Origin: Morella rubra
Lineage: Eukaryota; Streptophyta; Magnoliopsida; Fagales; Myricaceae
NCBI GenBank assembly: GCA_003952965.2
Contig: CM025850.1
Span: 17,031,717-17,095,716 of the forward strand
Length of the DNA: 64,000 nucleotides
Direction: 5' to 3'
The notes beneath the pieces were generated by a model, which saw nothing but the letters and a program-made list of their open reading frames with translations, was not told the origin of the DNA and searched no databases. Made by a program: the position numbers and the translations under genes. Shown here piece by piece: positions 32,556-45,382 of this stretch (position 1 is its first letter; each line of letters starts with the position of its first letter).

Positions 32556-34360
32556 CATACATATATATAATTCCAATTGATCTATGTTTGGATGAGTATA
32601 ATTTTTTTTTTAAAAAAAACTCACAACTATTTTTTCACAGACTCTAATAATTTTTTTATAAATTCTAACAATTTTTTTACAAATTTCAATATTTTTTTAC
32701 AAACTCCAATAAAATTTATACTATCTTCAACTTGTCTATCCAAACTCATTATCATCAAAATTTTCAGAGCATCAAGATTGAAACAGTGATATTTTATTTT
32801 TATTTTTTTAGGGTAAGTGAAACAGTAACATTTTGGTGATCATAGCCCATGTGATTTTCCCTGCGTGTCCAGCAAGGGAGATTGCTGTAAATGGCTCCTG
32901 CGTGCATTGTTACCAGGTCTTTGAGAGCTTTTGGCTCTTACGACGTGCACTCTAAATTTGTGAAATTGAAAACGACCATCAGTACGAATATATACAAAAT
33001 ATACTCTAACCTATGTTATCATCAGATGTGACACTCTTCTTCGCCAAAAGCTGATTATTTATAATCCTGCAGAAGATACCAACAAAATTACAGTTGGAAA
33101 TTATATATAATTTCTGCTAACCTTTAGTGAAGTGAGTACAGTTACCTGCCCACAAAAAATAAAAAACAAAAAACAGTTACACCCACTTTTCTGATACTTC
33201 AAAATCAAACCTCTTGTTTTGGACAACCACTCCAAATTTGGATTTCTTATCATTAATAAAGTGATTTTTTTATCTAAATATTATAGGACTTCTATATTTT
33301 TATTTTCAAATTAGATCTTTTTGATCAAAAGCATTACCGAGAATCTACATTTATGGTTTTTACTAAGTATGAGGAAAGAATAATATAGGAGAACTGTTTC
33401 TGATTATGCATTAATGTATGAAAAGCAATGCACAAGTCAACACTTGAGGTGGATGAAAGCTTAGAAACCGACAATGTTTACTGTTCGCTGGAAAATTTTC
33501 AAGGCGGTAGATAGTAGATACCGAGTCTAGCCGCAAATTAAGGGCGGTAGATGCCAGCAGGGTCTGCGGTGAATAATGAATATTTATTGAAAGCCCGCAC
33601 ACTCATTATTGCTTCCAGCAATCCTCTTTTACTTCCTTTCCACCCATTCGATATGTATTATGGTTAAAGATTCTTTACTCCTAATAATTGCATTTTCAAA
33701 TTCCTGCATCTTCTGAGATTTGATTTCTACTCTCACCCATATTATATGCTTTTTTCCAAACAATACTATTCAAAGTTTACCTCAACAAAAATATGTCACT
33801 GTTCATTGATTGAACCTCTTCCGTCTACTCTTTTAAACCAAAATTATATAATCTTAATTCTTAAATTAAATGGTCTAAACAATAGAGATACAAAACACAT
33901 TGATCTCACAATATTGTACATGCGTTTAGATCTCAAAGGGATGGAATCGATACATACGAAACGTCCGCGTCTCGTCATAAGACTCTCTTTTTTTTTTTTT
34001 TGAGTTGTGGGTCATAAGCGAAACTTCAGGCCAAGTGTGCAACAGAAAATTTAGCTTCAAGGAGGAAGGCAAGAACCATGTTTCAAAGAAGTATATAAAT
34101 TTTGGTACAAATTTCGTACGAGTTTATCTTTATCTGAATTAGACTATTTAATAAGTTGAATTTTAAAAAAGCAAAGAAGATTGCATACCGAAGCAAAGAC
34201 AAATGTTATAATAAGAGGAAGGATAAGTAGAGGTACTTTCCTTCGCATAACAGACACTTTCTATCACTTTACCTACCACCGTGGAAGCCGCAAAGACATA
34301 CGAGAAGAAAAAACATCCAGGGAAAAGAATAAAAAGAAGAAAAAAAAAAGTAATTATGTT
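32556..34360. other. Intergenic; one MITE-like segment
   Basis: Bases 32582-32762 look like a MITE: CTATGTTTGGATGAG at the left, CTATCCAAACTCATTATC at the right, with repeats of CTAATAATTTTTT-like words. No gene is supported in the rest. Confidence 0.4.
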
Positions 34361-34846
34361 TTATGAATCGCGAACAACAATTTGCAACTTATTTTCATTG
34401 TCATTGGAAGATAATGCTGCTGCCGATGAGGGTGGCACCACTGCAGATCTCTGCCCTCTGAACTTGAAGACATAAATCAGAGCGGAGGCCAATAACAACG
34501 CGACGCCTGTGACACCACACGCTACGCTTGCCACCAACAACGCCTCCCTCACGTGATCATTACTATGGCCACTGTTCTTGCTCCACCACGACCTGTCGTC
34601 CGTGGAATTCGAATCCATCGGCTTCGGCATCGCCACGTTAGAGGAGGTCGACGTGGGCGAGGATCCCCCGAAAAAAGACCTCATCTCCGGGGCCGACTTT
34701 TCCTCTCCCCCTGCCGCCGATTTCTGGTACTCCAGCCCGTGATCCGACGGTCGCAGTTCATGGGACTCGGATTCTCCGTTGATGGTGGTGAAGATCAGCG
34801 GCGCGAAGATGGCGATCAACGTAACCAGTCCTCTCAGGGACACCAT
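34361..34846 (-). CDS. Small secretory-pathway single-pass membrane protein, unknown function
   Basis: An intronless 161-aa frame. Residues 1-24 form a signal peptide (MVSLRGLVTLIAIFAPLIFT, then small residues before ESESHE). Residues ~25-100 are hydrophilic, rich in Ser/Gly/Glu, with a possible N-glycosylation NST. Residues ~103-126 are a strongly hydrophobic membrane span (LLVASVACGVTGVALLLASA), followed by basic KFRGQR and a short cytosolic tail ending LQIVVRDS. This predicts type I topology. The start is supported by a TATA box (34938-34945), a GA-rich leader just upstream and higher GC content than the surroundings. I do not recognise the family. The antisense open frame at 34553-35107 is judged a shadow. 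Confidence 0.75.
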   Translation of the reverse strand: MVSLRGLVTLIAIFAPLIFTTINGESESHELRPSDHGLEYQKSAAGGEEKSAPEMRSFFGGSSPTSTSSNVAMPKPMDSNSTDDRSWWSKNSGHSNDHVREALLVASVACGVTGVALLLASALIYVFKFRGQRSAVVPPSSAAALSSNDNENKLQIVVRDS

Positions 34847-34937
34847 TGTGTTACTCTCTCAGTCTCTCTCTCTCGCTCGATCGCTCGCTTAGCCTTGACG
34901 TTATTGTTCACCTTATGGAGAAGAGGTGGGAGAGTAC

Positions 34938-34945
34938 CTTATATA
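34938..34945 (-). promoter_or_regulatory. TATA box of the small membrane protein gene
   Basis: The minus strand reads TATATAAG about 92 bp upstream of the ATG at 34846. Between them lies a GA-repeat leader (34855-34885), a common arrangement for plant core promoters. Confidence 0.6.
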
Positions 34946-35107
34946 GAAACGAGCGTACGGTGTCGTTCTGCTGTTGATATTACTGCTCTCGAATGTCCGT
35001 TTTGTCCGAATACAGGAACAGAGAGGCTTCTTGTCGAAGACCAGCACAAGGAAAAAGGTGTCATACATAGTCGCCGCTTGGTTCTTTGTCGTTCACTGGG
35101 GAAATAA

Positions 35108-36869
35108 AGCCACGCAAGGGTTCATTCGTATTTTTCTTTTTGTCGGGTAATTTACGCTTTTTTACCGATAAAAGTGGTCCATATACATATACTAGGCTCT
35201 AATTGTGGTTCACGGGGCCTTTATGTGGAGAATTTGTAAATGCACGCTGCCCTTTAATTGTGGTTCACGTGAGATGTATAATGAATAGGCGGCACTTAAT
35301 TTGCAACTCAATTATTGTAGCTTTATGGATCTGGTTCGTAATATCATATGTTTTCTAAAGACAACAAAAATACTTTGTATCTGTTAATTAAAAAATATAA
35401 TCGCTAAGAGGTATCAAAATATTATGTTCTTGAAATTACTTTTCTTTTCATATTTTGTTAGATACGAGAGTAATTCGTTACACTCAATCTGTATACACGA
35501 GACTTGAAAGGATTTGACTTAATTGAAAAATGTACTAATCAAAATAGGAGCGTAATGATAAACTATGAATACTTAAACTAACCACACAACTCAAGTTTCA
35601 TTTAAATCAAAGAATTGTCCGCAGGCAACATGATTTGAATTCATATTGACTCACTGGATACAATTGATTTTTTTCTTCCTTATTTCAAGATAATAGGGGT
35701 TAGAAATTTTGAATTCTTACGTGGAGTGATAACTCAGTCAAGAAACACAACTCCTTTCTGAACAATCATGTTTGTGGTTGGGTGCCATGTGTTGCATACA
35801 GTACTCAATTGCTCTACATTTTCATTTTTCCTGAGGTACGAAGAAAATCCTTTGCACTCGACTTTTGTGTGGTGAGTTCAGATAGATTTAATCGAGTTAG
35901 AATATGTAGTGATAAGACAAGGAACGCAATGACAAGCCCCATACACAATTACTCTACTTTCACTCGCACATCGAACCTGCATTTTATTCATCAAAGTTGT
36001 GCCAGGATTTTTATAAGAATCTTTGCCCATGTTTGGATGCACCCGAAAATTTTATAAAATTTTTCTACAACCACTTTTTCACAAACTTAATAATGAATTT
36101 ACAAAAATTTCAATAACTTTTTCATAAATTTCAATAGAATCTATGCTACATCCCATAAAAAAGTTTCAATAACAAAATATTTGAGACATCCAAACAAGGC
36201 TTTATTAGTAAGATATTGCAAGAAAACTCTTATTAATTGGCCTTTATACTTTTATAATTAGACAAAAGAAAAGAGTAAATAAAAAGCATGATACCATGTA
36301 CAGATAAAATAAATGTTCATTTATTTAGTCCCACATACTTCGTCTTAACATGTGTAGGCTAGAGTCTTTCACTATTTATTTGTTTTTATATGATCCATAC
36401 ATTTATATCTTGTCTACCAACCTATACTCGGTTTCGGTTAGATATACAATATAGTAAGATACTATATAACAAATCATTATAAGGGACAAAGCTTTCACTT
36501 GTCCTACTGCCACCTCGGGCTCTACACCTTCAAGGACTAGGAGGATATCTTTTTCAAAAGAATTTTAAGTCTTTTTGCTTTCCTCTCTTTTATTTTCTGT
36601 CTGGCTCCGAAATAGCAATTACAGCTTCATGATCAAGGATCCTTCTTTGCCCTTCTTTTGATTGAGAACGGGCGTACGTTAAGGGTCCACATTCCTGATC
36701 ACACCAATAGAAGGTCTTCAAGTCAAGAAGTGGGACGAAAAATCAAACGTTGGGACCCTGACCGAGCCCTAATGCAAGTGAAATTTTGCCTTAGAAGAAG
36801 GATCTTAGCCCATTTTGAGCCTGAAATGTTTAATGTTGTAACCGCCATAATTTTGAATCAAAATGGAGT
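35108..36869. other. Intergenic; one MITE-like segment
   Basis: Bases 36024-36207 have MITE features: GCCCATGTTTGGATG at the left, CATCCAAACAAGGCT at the right, and CACAAACTTAATAA/TTTCATAAATTTC-type interior. The stretch 36658-36921 is open but carries no recognised motif; it may be eroded 5' LINE sequence. Confidence 0.4.
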
Positions 36870-39383
36870 GTTCAACATTTTGCTTTGGGTTTTCGGTTTC
36901 CTGGAGGAATTTGATCTTTGATTGTATTGCTTCTCCAATATTCTCTGTGATGATGGATGGCACTCCGCGAGATTTTTTCAAACCCTCGCGAGGTTTGAGG
37001 TAGGGGATCCTCTTTCCCCTTATTTATTTGTTTTGGTACAGGGAAGTATTGTCTCGTCTGTTGGACAATGAATTTCATAATGGTCGGATTGGTTATTTCT
37101 CCTTATCGTGGGGATGCTCAAAGATGTTTCATTTATTTTATGCACATGATGTCATGATTTTTGTCAATGGAAAGAAACAACACATGAGTGCTCTAAAAAA
37201 AGTTCTAGACATTTATGAGCTGTTTCTAGGCAGCAATTGAATACGATCAAATCTGTTATCTCATGGTTGTAGACAGATTTTAATGTAGTTAATGGGTTTT
37301 GCTGAGAGGATGTTCCCGTTTGTTTATTTAGGGGTCCTCATTCATTATGGTCTTTTAATTGCTCGGATGTCAGATCCTGTGGTGACCAAAATTGTGAAGA
37401 AAATTGCAAGATGGGAACGTAGTCTTCTTTCGGGAGGAGGGCCTTTAATATTACTTAAATGTGTCTTAAATAGTATGTCTATTCATGTTCTCTCGGTCCT
37501 TGCTGTTTCGAAGGTGGTGATCTCTAAGATTCAAAAGAGTTTTTCTGATTTTTTTATGAGGTTCAGTAATGGTAAGAGGAAAAGGAATTGGGTGTCTTGG
37601 CGCCGTATTTGTAAATGAAGGTGGTTTGGGGACTAGAACTTTTTGAAGTTCAACGGCCAATGTACATGAAATTTGCTTGGAAGATTTTATTGGGTGATTC
37701 TTTGTGGGCAGAATTCTTACATAGGAGGTGCATTCAAAATGCTAGTCCTTCTTCTGTTGTGATTAAACGAGGTGATTCAGCTTTCTGGAAAGTAGTGTGT
37801 TCTTGCATTCCTAGTGTCCTGCAATCATTGTTTTGGTGTATAGGGAATGGTCGATTGCATTTTTGGTTTGATAATTGGACAGGTAATGGTCATTTTATCT
37901 GATTTTGTGTCTACAGTTCAAAATCCGAACTTACATCTTAGTGATGTTATTCAACGGTCAAATTGGGATCCAGTTCAGCGGGAGGATCTTGTTGGTGTTG
38001 CTATTGTTCCCAATATTATTTTGTATAGTTCTCGACTGTGAAATTGTTTGGACACTCTAATTTGGAAAGAGGATACTAAAGGTATGTTCATAACTCAAAG
38101 CGCTTGGCAGCTAATTCGTAGCAAATTTTCTAAGGTTCATTAATGGTATCGTTGAATATGGCATAAGTTTCTTCCTAAAACGACGTCGCTAGTTATGTGG
38201 CGATCGATTTATGATTGGTTACCTGTTGATACTCGAATTAGTTATCTTGTTATTCCTATGGTTTGTAAATGTAATTATTGTGTGGAAGGTCATGTTGAAG
38301 ATCGGGATCATGTCCTCAGTTCTAGTAATGGCAACTCAAGTTTGAGAATTTTTTTCTAATGCTCTTGGGTGTCCTTTGTGGCCAATTGTTCCTTGTGGTC
38401 GAAGATTTCTTCTTGGTGGCGTTTTGTTCTCAAGTGGGTATTCTTATTGGTTTACTTCCTTCTATTATTTCTTGGGAGCTTTGGCATCGTCACTGTATGG
38501 TTAGGATGGAGGGGAAGAAATTTAAGGCTATAGCTGTCATCCGTTTGATTAGGGGCAGCATTATTGAGATTTCTCAGTAGATTAATTCAGTGTCTCATTT
38601 GTCAAGTATTGATAAGAGTATTATTCAAGATCTTAATCTTCCAATTTTAGTTCCGATAAGATCCTTGCCTAAGTTTGTGTCTTGGACTAAACCTGTATAT
38701 AATTTTTATGAAGTCAAATCGAATAGGAGTAGTTTTGGTAATCCTATATGAGTGGTGAGGTGGAATAGTTGGGAATAATAAAAGTGGTATCATTGTTGGG
38801 TATGCTAGGTCTCATGATATGGGAACTAATAATTATGCAAAACTTCGTACTATGCGTGATGAGCATACTTTGTGTAAAGCGTTGAGGATTTGTAATTTAG
38901 AATTGGAGTGTGACTCTAGTTTGGTGGTTTTTTGGCTTACTAATGGCTCTTGTATGTTGTGGTATTTGTGAGATTCTTGGGATGAAATTCCAAAGTTACT
39001 TCCTTTGTTTAATTTTTGAATATCTCATATTTTGCACAAGGGTAATGTGACTGCAGATTTATTAGCTAAGGAAGGGCTTTAGGAAGGAATGTCAACTTTA
39101 GTGGTAGCGAGGCTTATCAAGTTATGCAGTCTGTTGTTGGTTAGCCACTTCATTGGGTGGGTCTTGATGTTTTGCTGTATGGTATGAGAGGTATTCTTCG
39201 TCTTGATAAGTTGAGTTTTGCTAATATTAGATTTTAGGTCTTGTTGCTTTTTGTCTTTTATTTTGTTTTTGAGAGTCATATCTAGTTTTGGATGTAACTG
39301 TGATAATTTTTCTGTCATAAGTGAGGATTTTTAATAAATTTCATAAGTACTATCCTCTTTTCTTAAAAAAAAAAAAAAAAAAG
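36870..39383 (+). mobile_element. L1-type LINE, 5'-truncated and decayed, with poly-A tail
   Basis: Reverse transcriptase remnants come first: IFSVMMDGTPRDFF, then RGLR followed by a stop and a one-base slip, then LSPYLFVL (about 36930-37035). The catalytic YADD box is degenerate as YAHD (37139-37150), followed by FVYLGVLI and ARWERSLLSGGGPLILLK (37290-37460). A zinc-binding RT-associated region follows (CKCNYC at about 38265-38282, then DRDH). An RNase H-like region (about 38780-39080, with LELECDSSLVV and HKGNVTADLLAKE) and an A18 tail (39366-39383) complete the order. Stops and frameshifts throughout make it non-functional. Nothing convincingly LINE is recognised 5' of 36870. Confidence 0.82.
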
Positions 39384-40806
39384 GGTTGTAATTCTTTCTA
39401 CTTTACCTATAATATTTAATGCACAATATGTTTACTTTTCTCCAAATTAGATAGTCCAATTACTCAGTACCTCCCGTTTAAATTTCCTGTTGCTATTTTC
39501 TAATTCATTACAATTTTTTTCCCTAATCTTCTCCACCAGTTTAGTGTGGCCTTTCTAACAAATCCAAAACCTTAAAAGATTTTAAGATTTCCATATGGGA
39601 AAATTGTAAATGAAACAACAAACAAGGAGGAAGCAATTTGTAATGACCTAAGGATACGGTTAGCTACATATGCGCTTTAACTTTAAGACGACTAGTCAAG
39701 CTTATTCTTAAAACTTATTGAATCATTATAAAATCCAGTTCAATTTAGTAAAGTCTTAAAGTGAGACTTGACTTTTATAGGATTCATTTTTCATTCTTTC
39801 TATTCTCTCACTCTATATAGATTCGGGCATCACATATTGATCTAGAATTAATTGTATCATGTAATCCTTTCATATCTACTAATCCATAACTCGAAATTTG
39901 AGAGCTAGAAAAGAAACCAACTAGTTTTTGTTTATATTTTTCTTCGGCAGTTTTGGTGGGTGCATTTTTCATTATCTATGACAAACCAAACCATCCTATG
40001 ATCCTAACTTGGTACAGATACAGATGGCATCATTCTAGCCCGCTAATAGAAAAGCATGCAATTTCTACAGGCGGTCCAAAACCGTCCCTAAAAGTTGTTC
40101 AGAAAAATAACTGTTAAAAATTTCGCCAACGCACTGTCTCTTACCTTCCATTTACGTCACAAGATATGCGTTGGATAACTGCCTTCGCCAGTTTCTGACA
40201 TATTAAATCATTTTTTTTTATCAAAATAAATATAAAGAATTTATTCAAATAATTTCTTTTTATTTTTATTTTTATCAATCTCAATACATTAAAATTTTTA
40301 TACCTCTACAGCTAATCCCACCTTAAAAACTATGCTTAAGCAAAAGAAATATATTAGCTACGTTTTGGGGGAAAAAATGGTAAAAAGATATGGATGCGAA
40401 ACTTTCAACTCACATTTCAATATTTTTGGAAGAATTATTATTTTTATTTCTGTCTAATAAAAAATTTAAAAGAGAATATAAGATGTACCAATAGTTATTG
40501 CGTGAAATGTAAGAATTTTTTATTTCCATAATTAGTGTGAATTAGCTTTCGTTTGGTTACAGAAAAGAATGGACGTCGAGGCAAGATAACATGTAATCAC
40601 AGCACCCAATCACCTTCGGCCGTCCGCGATTCGGATCACGAGCGAGTGACGCCATCCTTTCTCACCAGATAAGCTCGCAAGGGAACCGCGCTTTCCAGTT
40701 CTCCATTCAAAAGACCAACGAGCAGCAGTACCGAGTTCACTCTTCCTTAACTGGATACAGAGCTCAACAGAGAAGAAATCGACTCTCCTAAGTTACCCTC
40801 CGGACC
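39384..40806. other. Intergenic and presumptive promoter/5' UTR of the AAE14-like gene
   Basis: AT-rich sequence to about 40560, then a GC-richer stretch (40570-40806) that probably carries promoter and 5' UTR. I saw no clear TATA box. No other gene is supported. Confidence 0.45.
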
Positions 40807-43800
40807 ATGGGTAATTACTCGGAGGGCCACATTTGCCAGTGCCTGAGCCGCCTAGCTAACGCGCGGCGTAATGTGGTGGTCACAATCAGCGGCGACCGGC
40901 AAAAGACTGGTGAGCAATTTGTGGAGGAAGTGCTGTGTCTGGCTCGCGGGCTGCTCGAACTCGGCGTCGGTGCCGGTGACATCGTCGCCATTTCTGCCTT
41001 CAACAGGTTCTCGCTGAAACATTATTCGATTGTTTGAACAGTCATAGTTCAAAGTCAATGAGTCTAGTCAGTCAAGTCAGTAATGTTAGCACATCAGGTA
41101 TACTAAGTGAAAGCTAATGGCGGTGATCAATTTTGTTGCAGCGATTTGTACTTAGAGTGGCTCCTAGCCATTGCGTTCGTCGGAGCGATAGCGGCTCCTC
41201 TAAATTACCGATGGGTGAGCGCTGTACTTAGAAAAACACCCTTAACATGTTTTAATTTTTTTTGGGCAACTAGTTTTAATTTACCTTCTGCGGTATCGAA
41301 TGGTTTTTTTTTTTTTTTTTTGCTTCAACTTACAGAGCCCTGAAGAGGCAAGATTGGCAATGCTGGTTGTAAGGCCTGTTATGCTGGTCACTGATGAGAG
41401 CTGTCACAGCTGGTTCTCAAACCTCCAACACAATGATGTACCTTCCATAAGGTGGCATGTTTCTTTGAATTCTCGCACCTCAGACGTCATGAAGATAGGG
41501 AACGGTAAGTTGTTTTGGTGATGAACGTATGAAGCCTCCACCGGTACTTTGATTTACTTACTGTTTTACAGTATCTTAGTTGCTTCCTTCTTTTTTCCAG
41601 TGCTGACAACCGAAACGCTCAAGAGGTGTTCTGCAAGTTCTGCACCTATAGACTACTGCTGGGCACCAGAGGGTGCTGTTATAATATGCTTCACTTCAGG
41701 TACAATTGCAGTTTATTTTTTTGAAATACTTCTATTATGTTTTATGGGGATATTGACGTCATCAGAATCATTTATGATGGCAATCTTTTCTTGGCAAATC
41801 TCTAGAAAGCAGTATATGAGGATCGGGTTTGAGAGCTTGGTAGTGTTTCGTCAGTCCTAAATTTCATACTGGTGATGTCTGGGTGAAGACACAATGGAAG
41901 AAAGGCAGTTCTGACTCTGCTCAAGAAGCTGTTTAATGAAACAAAGTTAACTTGTCCAATAGTTTACATCATATAGAATCTTAAGCAGCAGTACAAATCT
42001 AAGATTATGATTTTTGGTAGTTTGTTTGGATTGTTCTGTTATGTACAGGAACCACTGGAAGGCCAAAGGGAGTTACCTTAAATCATGCTGCATTGATTAT
42101 ACAATCCCTAGCAAAAATTGCTATTGTTGGTTACGGTGAGGATGATGTACGCTGTCCACATGATATGCACATGCTCATTTTATATTATCCTTATAGCTCA
42201 AGCAACTCAAGGAAGAATGGCTTCTGAATTTTGTTGTTTGGGGATTTGTAGGTTTACTTGCACACTGCACCAATATGTCACGTTGGTGGTCTTTCATCAG
42301 CCATGGCCATGCTAATGGTTGGAGGTTGCCATGTCATAATACCTAAGTTCGAGCCTAAATCAGCCCTTGTAGCCATAGAGCTATACAGTGTGACTTCTCT
42401 AATAACTGTCCCGGCAATCATGGCTGATATAATTTCCTTAATCAGGTAAACCACACTATCCACTATTTCTTGGACATATGTTTGAGGAGGATGCTTATGT
42501 GGGATTGGTATCTCTTCCCATGTGTTAGTGTACAATATTTCAATTAGGTAGTAGTTTGTGTTTATGAGAAGCTGTGATAAACTATTGTGCTATATATTGA
42601 AATCATTAGTATAATTTTCAGTCGTGCTGCTTAGATTACACAGATTTAATCATGTACTCGCAATTTGCAGACAGTAATATAGACCTGGTTTCAATATTTT
42701 TGTCCTCATTGCCTGGCTCTTCTAAATCATCCATGTAATCTCCTTGTGCCAGTTTTTTAATTTCATTGGAGAAATTTAATACTACAGTCCTGTCAAATTA
42801 ATCTTTTCTATGCAATGTGCATCCTATGATTTAATGTTTGCTATTGTATTTTATGATGTATTGTAGTTTTCTCAGTCATCTTTGAAGGCTTTGTCAGGAA
42901 GAAGGAAACTTGGAAAGGGAAGGAGACTGTGAACAAGATATTAAATGGAGGTGGGGGTCTGTCAATGGAGCTTATCTTGGATGCCACCTTATTCTTCCCA
43001 AGAGCTAAGCTTATCTCAGCTTACGGTAGGTATCTTTTATCCCCCATTGTTCCCTGATAATGATATGGAAGTTCTGCTGAGAAGTAACATGGAACCTCAT
43101 AGATCTTAAGATATGTTTGGGAGCAACTTCACGCAAGAGTGGCTTCCAAGTGCCAAAAATTTGGTTGTTCTCCATACAATCTCAGTTTCAAGCATACACT
43201 TTTGAGGAGGAAGGATAAGGAGCATTAAAATGATTCAATGAATACTTTGAGTAGATGAACAAATATCCATTGAGGAGCTTTAACAAATAATTTCCCTTGA
43301 TGAACAGGATCTGGAATTGAATTACAACAATGATTTTGGCCTACACCTTTTAATGTTTTCTATATTAACTCCACCTACCATGACCAGGCATGGTACTTTC
43401 AGTACTATGATATCAAAGTAATTACACTGTCATGGCCTTTGGGCCAGATGGTGCCTTCACCTCCCAAAGTATTGGGCGGTAGGTGAGATCTCAGTTTGAT
43501 TCCATTTAGGTGCATCCAAAAATTTGTCAAGAGACAACAATAAGCCAAGCTTTTGAATTTTAGTAGGTAAAAAAAAAAAAAAGTCTACCTGTAAAAGGTC
43601 CTTAGCTTGTTGTCCATCCTGTTATCTCATGAAGCAATGTTCAAGCTACATTACCACATGCGGTAACTTGCTCAATCACTTTCCTCTGTCATCCTAGATC
43701 AGATTTCCTTCATGAATCGCTAGAATTGATGCTCTGAACTAACTAAGGTGACGTTTGTTTTCCCAATATTTCGGGGCACGGAAATTTCCAGTAAAACAAA

Positions 43801-45382
43801 CACACTCCAAAATTTTTAACTTTTACACATACACACTCTACTTTTTACAAACCCAATAAATCTCAATAAAGTAAAGATTTCCAAAATTTCGAGAATATTC
43901 TCCGAAATTTTGGCAAACAAACAACCCCTAAATAACAGTAGACAATAACACATATCCATGCTGAGGAGCTGGGTCAATTGGTGGTGAACAGTAGAATAGG
44001 TGGACAATCTAAGGCTGAATATGGTTAGCATCTGATGTACTTGACTTAACCTAGCTGAATCGGATTTCACCTGATTGCCTAAGCAAACTTCAAAGAGCTT
44101 GGCATTGGGAAGAACATGTCTTATCTATATACCTCCAGAATTTTTCAGCTGGCAAACCATAGAAATTTTAAAATTTCCTATTGCTGTTGGATATTGGCTC
44201 TTTGGACATTTATTCGTTTTTTTCCCCTGAAATTCCTCTTTTGCAATATGTAATCATGTTCTTCTTCTTCTCTCTTTTTTTGTTTGAATTGTGAAGGGAT
44301 GACAGAGACATGCTCTTCACTAACCTTCATCACCCTCTTTGACCCAATAAGGGAAACCCTCGGCCTGCACCTTAAGACTGTTGCTGATACAAGATCTACT
44401 TCGGTTCACCAATCACAAGGCGTCTGTGTAGGCAAGCCTGCACCCCATGTAGAATTAAAGATATGTACCGAGGACTCTGCCCCTGTTGGAAGAATTTTAA
44501 CTAGAGGTCTCCATGTAATGCTCAGTTATTGGGGCCAAATTTCAGCAAAAACATCGGACTCCAGCAATGAGAGATGGCTCGACACAGGCGATGTTGGGTC
44601 CATTGACGAGTATGGAAATTTATGGCTCATTGGACGAAAAAAAGGTCAAATCAAAAGTGGAGGAGAGAACATTTACCCGGAAGAGGTAGTATATGTTGAA
44701 TTAATGTCTATCCTCTATGAGCTTGTGGAGAAATTTAGGGGTGAAAAACAGTTCTTTTAGAGTAGTGATAGAAACTCAGATAATGGGTCATACAATTCAC
44801 CAACGTTTTCTTTTAAAGCACTATTCAAAATTGTGTAGCACTAATGAAATGTACTTTAAGATGTGTCTCTAAACTAAAGAATAGTTGTTTGGTGATAGGT
44901 GGAGGCTGTCTTGATACAACATCCAGGAGTAATTGGCGTTGTCATTGTAGGGATTCCAGATGCTCGCCTGACAGAGATGGCTATTGCTTGTATTCAGTTG
45001 AAAGAAAATTGGCTTTGGTCTGATACAAGCTTTAAACACATTGATGATAATACAAAAGGGCTACTCTTATCCGGTGAAATCCTTCAATGCTACTGTAGAG
45101 AGAAGAATATAACAGCGTATGTGCATAAGTGAATGGTGTTAACTACAGCGACTCTTCTCATCCTGACTTCTGCTTGCTTTCTGTCTGTTTGCATGTGTTG
45201 TATAATATTAAAAATAATGGTTTAATGTTTGTTTCGTTTTGTTCTTCCACAGGTTCAAGATACCTAAGATATTTGTTTTATGGAGGACACCCTTTCCAGT
45301 CACAACAACTGGGAAAATAAAAAAAGACCAAGTACGAAGAGAAGTTACAGTACAATTGCAACCGTTGCAGAGCAGTCTATGA
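40807..45382 (+). CDS. AAE14: 2-succinylbenzoate--CoA ligase-like acyl-activating enzyme (AAE14/MenE type)
   Basis: Ten coding exons: 40807-41006, 41142-41214, 41336-41504, 41601-41699, 42049-42146, 42252-42445, 42898-43025, 44297-44685, 44899-45116 and 45253-45382. Introns are GT-AG, and the joined frame is 565 aa (Arabidopsis AAE14 is ~560). ANL-superfamily motifs: P-loop TSGTTGRPKG (about 179-188, split by intron 4), YGMTET (320-325), LDTGD (415-419), GRKK (433-436), KSGGENIYPEEVE and the C-terminal catalytic lysine in TTTGKIKK (K544). The enzyme makes the CoA thioester of o-succinylbenzoate in phylloquinone (vitamin K1) synthesis. The protein starts MGNYSEGHICQ with no evident plastid transit peptide and ends SSL, a known minor peroxisomal PTS1. 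Intron 7 (43026-44296) is long and contains a MITE. Assignment to AAE14 rather than another AAE clade rests on remembered similarity. Confidence 0.92.
43747..43928. mobile_element. PIF/Harbinger MITE in AAE14 intron 7, 182 bp
   Basis: The ends GGTGACGTTTGTTTTCC and (inverse) GGGGTTGTTTGTTTGCC are inverted repeats. TAA flanks both sides (43744-43746, 43929-43931). The interior shares CCAAAATTT..GAATATTCTCC with the MITE at 13959-14102, so the two are the same family. Confidence 0.8.

Noticed and set aside
34553..35107. 184-codon plus-strand open frame
   Set aside because: It is antisense to the signal-peptide/TM gene, whose promoter, leader and protein architecture are coherent; this frame is a GC-rich shadow.
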